From Streptomyces catenulae (lineage in GTDB: Bacteria > Actinomycetota > Actinomycetes > Streptomycetales > Streptomycetaceae), in assembly GCF_000718015.1 (NCBI RefSeq), contig NZ_JODY01000056.1, positions 1 to 20,397 on the forward strand: a stretch of 20,397 bases of DNA, given 5' to 3'. Each line of letters opens with the position of its first letter. The stretch's first letter is position 1. The notes beneath the pieces are model-generated. The model had not been told where the DNA came from. It was given only the letters and a program-made list of their open reading frames with translations, and made no database searches. Positions 14,428 to 20,397 of this stretch are shown in pieces. Made by a program: the position numbers and the translations under genes.

Positions 14428-14454
14428 GGGCGCCCCGCCTCCCGCCGGGCGCCC
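14428..14454. terminator. Bidirectional hairpin between convergent genes
   Basis: GGGCGCCC occurs at 14428-14435 and again at 14447-14454. Because the unit is its own reverse complement, the two form a perfect 8-bp stem with an 11-nt loop. It sits in the 62-nt gap between the small gene and the fbiC stop and could end transcription from both sides. Confidence 0.5.
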
Positions 14455-14477
14455 CCGCCTCCGTACCGCCGTCCGCC

Positions 14478-17138
14478 TCAGTCGAGGACGGGCAGCAGCT
14501 CCGGCAGATGGCCGTCCGAGGCGTGCGCGGCGCGCTGCCGCTCCTCGGACACCGGGCCGTACGTGGTGTTCCGGGCGCGGGCCGGGCGCCCGGCGGCGTC
14601 GGCGATGGCCAGCAGGTCCTGGATGGAGCGGTAGGAGCCGTAACTGGAGCCCGCCATCCGGGAGATGGTCTCCTCCATGAGGGTGCCGCCCAGGTCGTTG
14701 GCGCCGGAGCGGAGCATCTCGGCGGCACCCTCCGTACCGAGCTTGACCCAGCTGGTCTGGATGTTGGTGACGTACGGGTGGAGCAGCAGCCGCGCCATGG
14801 CCGTCACCGCGCGGTTGTCGCGGGTGGTGGGGCCGGGGCGGGAGATGCCCGCGAGGTAGACCGGGGCGTTGGTGTGGATGAACGGCAGGGTGACGAACTC
14901 CGTGAAGCCCTCGACGCCCTTCTCCCGCGCCGACTTCTGGATGTCGGCGAGCAGCCGCAGATGCCCCAGCCAGTGCCGCGGCTGGTCGACATGGCCGTAC
15001 ATCATCGTCGACGACGAGCGGATGCCCAGCTCATGGGCGGTCTTGATGACCTCGACCCAGGTGGCGGTGGGCAGCTTGCCCTTGGTGAGGACCCAGCGGA
15101 CCTCGTCGTCGAGGATCTCCGCGGCGGTGCCCGGGATGGTGTCGAGCCCGGCGGCCTTCGCCTCGGCCAGCCAGTCCCGGATGGACAGACCGGTGCGGGT
15201 GGCGCCGTTGACGACCTCCATGGGCGAGAAGGCGTGGACGTGCATCCCCGGGACGCGTTCCTTGACGGCGCGCGCGATGTCGAAGTACGCCGTGCCGGGC
15301 AGATCGGGGTGGATGCCGCCCTGCATGCACACCTCGACCGCGCCGACGTCCCACGCCTGCTGGGCGCGGTCGGCGACCTGCTCCAGGGAGAGGGTGTAGG
15401 CGTCGGCGTCGGTGCGGCGCTGCGCGAAGGCGCAGAACCGGCAGCCGGTGTAGCAGACGTTGGTGAAGTTGATGTTCCTGGTGACGATGTACGTGACGTC
15501 GTCGCCGACGGTGTCGCGGCGCAGCTCGTCGGCGATCTTGCACAGGGCGTCGAGGGCCGGGCCGTCGGCGTGCAGCAGCGCCAGCGCCTGCGGGTCGGTG
15601 AGCCGCGTCGGGTCGTCGGCCGCCTGCTTCAGCGCGTCCCGGACGTCGGCGTCCAGCCGGGACGGCTCCATCCCGGGGGCGGCGGCCTCGCGGAGCGCCT
15701 CCCAGTCGCCGTAGACGTCGTCGAAGTCGTCGCGGCGGTCGCCGGTGCGGCCCTCGGTGTCGATGGTGCGGTGCAGATCGGTGCGGCCGGAGGGGGCGAG
15801 CGAGAAGCCCTCGTCGGGCTCCTGCCAGGGGCGGCCCTCGACGGGGGCGTCCTCGTCGGCCAGCCCCGTCTCCGGGTCCGCGAGGGCCCGGACGTGCGGG
15901 AGCAGCCGCGGATCGAGCCAGGGCTCGCCGCGCTGGAGGAACTCCGGGTAGATGGGCAGCCGTTCACGCAGCTCGAAACCGGCCGTGGCGCAGCGCTCGG
16001 TCAGTTCCTCGATCTGCGGCCAGGGGCGCTCGGGGTTGACGTGGTCGCGGGTCAGCGGCGAGACCCCACCCCAGTCGTCGATGCCCGCGTCGATGAGCAG
16101 GGCGTACTCACCGTCGACCAGATTGGGCGGCGCCTGGATGCGGGTCGAGGGGCCCATGACGAGCCGGGCCACCGCGATCGTCGCGGCCAGCTCCTCCAGC
16201 TCGGCATCGGGCATACCGCGCATCGCCGTATCGGGCTTCGCGCGGAAGTTCTGCATGATCAGTTCCTGGATGCCGTGGTACGCACGCTGGATGCGGCGCA
16301 GCGCGAACAGGGACTCGGCGCGCTCCTCGTAGGTCTCCCCGATACCGATCAGCAGTCCGCTGGTGAAGGGGACGTTGGAGCGACCGGCGTCCTCCAGGAC
16401 GCGGAGCCGGACGGCGGGGTCCTTGTCGGGCGAGCCGTAGTGGGGGCCGCCGGGCTCGCTCCACAGCCGCTCGGCGGTGGTCTCCAGCATCATGCCCAGG
16501 GACGGGGCGACGGGCTTGAGCCGCTGGAAGTCCGTCCAGGACATCACCCCGGGGTTGAGGTGCGGCAGCAGCCCGGTCTCCTCCAGGACCCGGATGGCCA
16601 TGGCGCGGACGTAGGAGATCGTGTCGTCGTAGCCGTGTGCGTCCAGCCACTCGCGGGCCTCGGGCCAGCGCTCCTCGGGCTTGTCGCCGAGGGTGAACAG
16701 GGCTTCCTTGCAGCCCATTTCGGCACCGCGGCGAGCGATGTCCAGCACCTCTTCGGGCGACATGAACATCTCGTGGCCCGCCCGGCGCAGCTTGCCGGGG
16801 ACAGTGACGAAGGTGCAGTAGTGGCACTTGTCGCGGCACAGCCGCGTCAGGGGGATGAAGACACCGCGGGAGTACGTGATGACCCCGGGCCGCCCCGCGG
16901 CCTCCAGACCGGCGTCGCGTACCCGGGCCGCGCTGGCGCACAGGTCCTTGAGGTCGTCGCCGCGGAGCTGGAGGAGCACCGCGGCCTCGCCGACATCCAG
17001 CGCGACGCCGTCACGGGCCCGGCGCAGGGCACGGCGGACGGCGTTCGCGGCGGGCGGTGCGGAGGGCTCCGTACCGCCCGCCGACGGCGCGTGCGATCGG
17101 TGTGATCCCTGGTCAGGTACCTGCGCGCTGGAAGTCAT
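14478..17138 (-). CDS. fbiC: FO synthase, bifunctional CofG/CofH-type radical SAM enzyme
   Basis: The 886-residue enzyme makes 7,8-didemethyl-8-hydroxy-5-deazariboflavin (FO), the chromophore of coenzyme F420, from a flavin precursor and tyrosine in the cytosol. Two radical SAM domains are fused. The N-terminal CofG-like half carries C101-x3-C105-x2-C108 (CRDKCHYC). The C-terminal CofH-like half carries C562-x3-C566-x2-C569 (CYTGCRFC). Each would hold a [4Fe-4S] cluster. Length and order match actinobacterial FbiC; archaea have the halves as separate proteins. The first ~30 residues are variable. The ATG at 17138 has GGAGG directly against it and TATGCT only six bases upstream, which suggests leaderless transcription. 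The VOC gene ends 39 nt upstream on the same strand, so co-transcription is also possible. Confidence 0.97.
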   Translation of the reverse strand: MTSSAQVPDQGSHRSHAPSAGGTEPSAPPAANAVRRALRRARDGVALDVGEAAVLLQLRGDDLKDLCASAARVRDAGLEAAGRPGVITYSRGVFIPLTRLCRDKCHYCTFVTVPGKLRRAGHEMFMSPEEVLDIARRGAEMGCKEALFTLGDKPEERWPEAREWLDAHGYDDTISYVRAMAIRVLEETGLLPHLNPGVMSWTDFQRLKPVAPSLGMMLETTAERLWSEPGGPHYGSPDKDPAVRLRVLEDAGRSNVPFTSGLLIGIGETYEERAESLFALRRIQRAYHGIQELIMQNFRAKPDTAMRGMPDAELEELAATIAVARLVMGPSTRIQAPPNLVDGEYALLIDAGIDDWGGVSPLTRDHVNPERPWPQIEELTERCATAGFELRERLPIYPEFLQRGEPWLDPRLLPHVRALADPETGLADEDAPVEGRPWQEPDEGFSLAPSGRTDLHRTIDTEGRTGDRRDDFDDVYGDWEALREAAAPGMEPSRLDADVRDALKQAADDPTRLTDPQALALLHADGPALDALCKIADELRRDTVGDDVTYIVTRNINFTNVCYTGCRFCAFAQRRTDADAYTLSLEQVADRAQQAWDVGAVEVCMQGGIHPDLPGTAYFDIARAVKERVPGMHVHAFSPMEVVNGATRTGLSIRDWLAEAKAAGLDTIPGTAAEILDDEVRWVLTKGKLPTATWVEVIKTAHELGIRSSSTMMYGHVDQPRHWLGHLRLLADIQKSAREKGVEGFTEFVTLPFIHTNAPVYLAGISRPGPTTRDNRAVTAMARLLLHPYVTNIQTSWVKLGTEGAAEMLRSGANDLGGTLMEETISRMAGSSYGSYRSIQDLLAIADAAGRPARARNTTYGPVSEERQRAAHASDGHLPELLPVLD

Positions 17139-17144
17139 CCTCCG

Positions 17145-17150
17145 AGCATA
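17145..17150 (-). promoter_or_regulatory. Candidate -10 element of fbiC placing the start at the ATG
   Basis: On the minus strand TATGCT (17145-17150) is a good -10 match and lies six bases before ATG 17138. Transcription would begin at or next to the start codon. The nearest -35 candidate, TTGTTC, is 19 nt upstream, slightly long. Confidence 0.4.
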
Positions 17151-17177
17151 CGAGCGGACACCGACAGCGGAACAAGA

Positions 17178-17582
17178 TCACTGCAAACCTGTGAGCCGAG
17201 CCTCGTCGTACTTACGCGTTATGAACTCCATGGCGTGCCCGTCGGGGTCGTCGATGTAGACGCCGCGGCCGCCGTCGTGGTGGTTGATGGCCTGCGGGTT
17301 GGTATGGCGGGGATCGGCCCAATAGGGAAGGTTCTTGTTCTTTATCCGGCCGAAGATCTCGTCGAACTCGTCCTCGGACACCAGGAACGCGTAGTGCGTC
17401 GGGACGAAGTCACCGTCGGGTGCGACATGTTCCGCGAAGTCGAGGACGACGCCGTTGTCGAGGGTGACGGCGGCGAACGGCCCGAGCGCGCGGGGCTCGG
17501 GGGCACCGAGCATCTCCGCCAGGAAACGGGCGGAGGCGAACCGGTCGGTGGCGTGGACGATCGTGTGGTCGAGCTGCGGCAT
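17178..17582 (-). CDS. VOC (glyoxalase/bleomycin-resistance fold) family protein
   Basis: The product has 134 residues from the ATG at 17582. It shows the two beta-alpha-beta-beta-beta modules of the vicinal oxygen chelate fold. It opens with LDHTIVHATDRFASARFLAE (first-strand His) and ends with GVYIDDPDGHAMEFITRKY, whose DPDGHxxEF is the typical C-terminal signature with the metal-ligand Glu. Members include glyoxalases, extradiol dioxygenases and drug-binding proteins; the substrate here is unknown. I prefer ATG 17582 because AGGAG lies six bases upstream; an in-frame ATG at 17588 would add two residues but leaves no spacing. The ribosome binding site lies inside the palindrome CTCCTAGGAG (17589-17598). 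The gene ends 39 nt before fbiC. Confidence 0.88.
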   Translation of the reverse strand: MPQLDHTIVHATDRFASARFLAEMLGAPEPRALGPFAAVTLDNGVVLDFAEHVAPDGDFVPTHYAFLVSEDEFDEIFGRIKNKNLPYWADPRHTNPQAINHHDGGRGVYIDDPDGHAMEFITRKYDEARLTGLQ

Positions 17583-17803
17583 GGTCATCTCCTAGGAGCC
17601 GCGGACTACCGGGCAGGGCACCTCTCCCCCACGGGACGGCCGTCGTGCCCGCCCCGTACGGAAGCACCCCGTGTCTTCGACGGTACGCCCGGCTCCACGG
17701 CGGCGGATCGGTCCACGGACGGGGCCACCGGGGCGGGCGGGTCGGGCGGTGGTCCTAGGACGCGTCCCGGGCCGGGCGGCCCCCGTGGTGGCGCCCCGCC
17801 GTC

Positions 17804-18628
17804 TCAGAGGTACTGCGCGTAGTCATCGAGGGTCCGCAGCACCTCGGGCTCGGCGGCGGGCGGCAGTTGCAGCACCACCTCGCCGATGCCGAGGTCCCGG
17901 TAGTGGGCCAGCTTGCCGGGCGTGGGCCGGACCGCGAACGGCACCACGGCGGGCTCACCGGAGCGCCCCGCCGCCGTCCACGCCGTACGCAGCGCGGGCA
18001 GCGCCGCACCGAGTCCGTGGCCGCCGATGGGCAGCCAACCGTCCGCGTAGGTGGTGAGATCGGCGAAGAACCGGGGCCCGGCGGCGCCGCCGAGCAGGAC
18101 GCGGGGCGCGCCACCGGCCGGTTTGGGGTGCGCGTACGAGGCGCGCACGGAGCCGAACGGGCCCTCGTACGCGGTGGGTTCCGGCGCCCACAGGGCCCGC
18201 ATCAGCGCCATCCGGTCGCGGACCAGGTCCCGGCGGGTGGCCCAGCGCACCCCGTGGTCGGCGGCCTCCTCGACGTTCCAGCCGAAGCCGACGCCGAGGG
18301 TGAACCGGCCGCCGGAGAGGAAGTCGAGGGTGGCGATCCGCTTCGCCAGGTCGATGGGGTCGTGCTGGGCGACGAGGGTGATGCCGGTGCCCAGCCGCAG
18401 TTCCTCGGTGACGGCGGCAGCCTGGCCGAGCGCGACGAACGGGTCGAGGCAGCGGCCGTACTCGTCGGGCAGCGGCTCCCCCATGGGCGCGGGGGTCTCC
18501 CGGGCCGCCGGGATGTGGGTGTGCTCGGGCAGATAGAGGCCGTGGAAGCCCCGCTGTTCCAGCTCTCTGGCCAGGCGGTCGGGCCGGATCGTCTCGTCGG
18601 TAAGGAAGATCGTGGTCGCGATCCGCAT
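17804..18628 (-). CDS. LLM-class oxidoreductase, probably F420-dependent
   Basis: The 274-residue product has the luciferase-like (TIM-barrel) fold. Typical segments are GFHGLYLPEHTHIP (about 28-41), then LRLGTGITLVAQHDPIDLAKRIATLD, then SGGRFTLGVGFGWNVEEAADHG and the late LLGGAAGPRFFADLTTYADGWLP. This pattern matches the F420-binding subfamily rather than FMN luciferases. Such enzymes transfer hydride between reduced F420 and small organic substrates in the cytosol; the substrate is not predictable. ATG 18628 has GGAGGT eight bases upstream. The location two genes upstream of fbiC on the same strand supports F420 use, although the 221-nt gap before the VOC gene argues against tight operon linkage. 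It diverges from the PHP hydrolase gene. Confidence 0.9.
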   Translation of the reverse strand: MRIATTIFLTDETIRPDRLARELEQRGFHGLYLPEHTHIPAARETPAPMGEPLPDEYGRCLDPFVALGQAAAVTEELRLGTGITLVAQHDPIDLAKRIATLDFLSGGRFTLGVGFGWNVEEAADHGVRWATRRDLVRDRMALMRALWAPEPTAYEGPFGSVRASYAHPKPAGGAPRVLLGGAAGPRFFADLTTYADGWLPIGGHGLGAALPALRTAWTAAGRSGEPAVVPFAVRPTPGKLAHYRDLGIGEVVLQLPPAAEPEVLRTLDDYAQYL

Positions 18629-18840
18629 CCGCGCGCACCTCCGTGTGAACCGTGTCGGTCAGCGCATGTTGCCTCACCGTCCGCGGGTTATCCACAGCCC
18701 TTTCCCGCCGTGTCACACCCGCGTAGAACAGTTTTCACGCGGCGCCACACACGCCGCGGCGACGGCGCGGCCCGGGTCCCGGCGACGGACTCCCGTGCGG
18801 GCCGGGTCACGGACATCGGAGCGACAGCAGGGGGCGGGAA
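18629..18840. promoter_or_regulatory. Divergent spacer with perfect DnaA box and leader hairpin
   Basis: This 212-nt spacer lies between the LLM oxidoreductase (minus) and PHP hydrolase (plus) genes. TTATCCACA at 18688-18696 is a perfect consensus DnaA box. TTTCCC (18701-18706), 17 nt, TAGAAC (18724-18729) is a weak plus-strand promoter candidate. CGCGGCG (18738-18744) and CGCCGCG (18752-18758) form a perfect 7-bp hairpin with a 7-nt loop, which would lie in the PHP leader RNA. Confidence 0.5.
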
Positions 18841-20382
18841 ATGGAACGGCGCGAGGTACTCAAACTCTCCGCGGCCACGGGCACGGCCGGGGCACTGGCC
18901 CTCGGGCCCGTACGCTTCGCCGCCGCGACACCGGCGCCCGGCGGCGACGGCGGCAGCGACGGCGGTGACACGCTGACCCGCACCGTCGGCGGTCATCTGC
19001 CGCCCGGCGCACCGGACCATGTGTACGTCCCGATCGAGGTCCCGCCCGGCGTCCGGGAACTCGCCGTGGCCTACCGCTACGACCGGCCCGACGTCCCCGA
19101 CGGCACCGTCGGCAACGCCTGCGACATCGGCATCTTCGACGAACGCGGCACCGCCCCCGGCGGCCCGGGCTTCCGCGGCTGGTCCGGCGGCGCCCGCAGC
19201 AGCTTCTTCCTCCGCGCCGACGACGCCACCCCCGGCTACCTCCCCGGCCCCGTGTGCCCCGGCACCTGGCATCTCGCGCTCGGCCCGTACACCCTCGCGC
19301 CGCAGGGCCTGAGCTACGAGATCACCGTGACGCTGCGCCTCGGCGCCCCCGGGCGCACCCCGCCGCCGGTGTACCCGCCCGAGCGCGCCCGGGGCCGCGG
19401 GCGGGCCTGGTACCGCGGGGACGGCCACCTCCACTCCGTCCACTCCGACGGGCGGCGCACCCCCGCCGAGATCGCCGCGCTGGCCCGCGCCGCGCGCCTG
19501 GACTTCATCAACACCTCCGAGCACAACACCACGTCCTCGCACCGCGCCTGGGAAGGTCTGTGGGGCGACGACCTGCTGATCCTCACCGGCGAGGAGATCA
19601 CCACCCGCAACGGCCACCTGGTGGCGCTCGGCACCGACCCCGGCGCGTTCCTCGACTGGCGGCGCCGCGCCCGCGACACCTCCCCCGGCGCCTACGCACG
19701 GGCCGTCCACCGCGTCGGCGGACTGGCCATCCCCGCGCACCCGCACGCCTCGTGCATCGGCTGCTCCTGGAAGTTCGGCCTCGACGGCGCCGACGCGGTG
19801 GAGGTGTGGAACGGCCCGTACACCGCCGAGGACGAGACCGCCCTCGCCGCCTGGGACGGCGCCCTGGTGGCCCACGCCCGGGGCGACCGCCCCCGCTGGC
19901 TGCCCGCCGTCGGACACAGCGACGCGCACCGCGACCCCGACGTCATCGGCCTGCCCCAGACCGTCGTCCTCGCCGACGACCTCTCCCGCCACGCCCTCCA
20001 GGACGGCATACGGGCGGGCCGGGTGTGGATCGCCGAATCCGCCGACATCGACCTGTCCTTCGACGTCAGCGGCGCCCGCGGCGAACACGCCGGTATCGGC
20101 GGGCACCTGCTGCTGGACGGCGGGGCGGCCGCCACCGCCCGCCTCACCGTCTCCGGGGCACCCGGCTGCACCGCCACCTTCCACACGGACCAGGGCACGC
20201 TCCACAGCGCCCCGATACCGCCCGGCGGCCCCGCCACCCTCACCTGGACCACCAGCGCGGAGCGGGCCGCGTATGTACGTGCCGAGGTACGGCACCCGGC
20301 CGACAGCCCAGGGACACCCGGTCGGATGGCGGCGCTCACCAATCCGGTGTTCCTGGGGGTGAGGGGCGGGGGCGGGCGTTAG
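18841..20382 (+). CDS. Tat-exported PHP-domain metallohydrolase (CehA/McbA family)
   Basis: The 513-residue product has a twin-arginine signal (MERREVLKLSAATGTAGALALG, RR at 3-4), so it should be exported folded. Residues ~45-175 form a beta-rich N-terminal domain. The PHP domain follows, with metal-binding motifs visible in order: H196-L-H198, H201 and D203, E227-H228, H300-P-H302, and H359-S-D361-A-H363. CehA/McbA proteins include a carbaryl hydrolase and putative phosphoesterases, so the reaction is hydrolytic with two or three metal ions, substrate unknown. The C-terminal ~110 residues look like a second beta domain. ATG 18841 follows GGGGGCGGGAA. It diverges from the LLM oxidoreductase gene; no functional link is evident. 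Confidence 0.9.
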   Translation: MERREVLKLSAATGTAGALALGPVRFAAATPAPGGDGGSDGGDTLTRTVGGHLPPGAPDHVYVPIEVPPGVRELAVAYRYDRPDVPDGTVGNACDIGIFDERGTAPGGPGFRGWSGGARSSFFLRADDATPGYLPGPVCPGTWHLALGPYTLAPQGLSYEITVTLRLGAPGRTPPPVYPPERARGRGRAWYRGDGHLHSVHSDGRRTPAEIAALARAARLDFINTSEHNTTSSHRAWEGLWGDDLLILTGEEITTRNGHLVALGTDPGAFLDWRRRARDTSPGAYARAVHRVGGLAIPAHPHASCIGCSWKFGLDGADAVEVWNGPYTAEDETALAAWDGALVAHARGDRPRWLPAVGHSDAHRDPDVIGLPQTVVLADDLSRHALQDGIRAGRVWIAESADIDLSFDVSGARGEHAGIGGHLLLDGGAAATARLTVSGAPGCTATFHTDQGTLHSAPIPPGGPATLTWTTSAERAAYVRAEVRHPADSPGTPGRMAALTNPVFLGVRGGGGR

Positions 20383-20397
20383 GGGGCAGCGGTGGGT

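Noticed and set aside
17589..17761. Two CCTAGG-centred 10-bp palindromes (17589-17598 and 17752-17761) flanking the VOC upstream region
   Set aside because: Their flanking bases differ and one simply contains the ribosome binding site; there is no further support for a shared function.
18688..18696. Replication origin
   Set aside because: Only one DnaA box, and no dnaA, dnaN or box cluster in the window.

Overview
The window is chromosomal DNA of a Streptomyces-type actinomycete. Base composition is very GC-rich, coding frames have strongly GC-biased third positions, and the gene families are typical of streptomycetes (XRE/DUF5753 plus DUF397 pair, GPP34 protein, FO synthase, F420-type oxidoreductase, Tat-exported PHP hydrolase). 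By eye I found no in-frame TTA codon in the called genes. I also saw no tRNA, rRNA, CRISPR array or insertion sequence. It reads as ordinary core chromosome rather than a mobile island.

Left part (1-6818), cell envelope. A lipoprotein gene (minus) and a small signal-peptide/one-TM protein gene (plus) diverge from a 391-nt spacer that holds a parS-like 14-mer. Next comes a multi-membrane-span GT-C-type glycosyltransferase (minus). A D-alanyl-D-alanine carboxypeptidase of 1023 residues (minus) follows; about 620 of them form a charged, low-complexity cytoplasmic tail with four spaced T-x-x-F motifs. A cluster of CCCGTACGGG palindromes follows the carboxypeptidase stop. The carboxypeptidase diverges from a GPP34 (GOLPH3-like) gene.

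Middle part (6819-12687), plus strand. Genes are GPP34, an XRE/DUF5753 regulator, its DUF397 partner, a fold-type I PLP aminotransferase and a sodium:solute symporter. Most are separated by terminator-like hairpins, so they look like single-gene units rather than one operon.

Right part (12722-20382). An ADP-ribosylglycohydrolase gene (minus) converges on the symporter; one conserved metal-ligand Asp appears to be Gly. A small unknown gene (plus) converges on fbiC (minus), which encodes the two-radical-SAM-domain FO synthase of coenzyme F420 biosynthesis. Upstream of fbiC on the same strand lie a VOC-fold gene and an LLM-class, probably F420-dependent, oxidoreductase, so cofactor synthesis and a likely cofactor user are neighbours. 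The oxidoreductase diverges from a Tat-exported CehA/McbA-type PHP metallohydrolase across a spacer containing a perfect DnaA box.

I did not find a clear new multi-gene system. The most checkable oddities are the parS-like site, the T-x-x-F repeats in the carboxypeptidase tail, the Asp-to-Gly change in the ADP-ribosylglycohydrolase, the palindrome shared by the XRE and DUF397 upstream regions, and the apparent leaderless start of fbiC.
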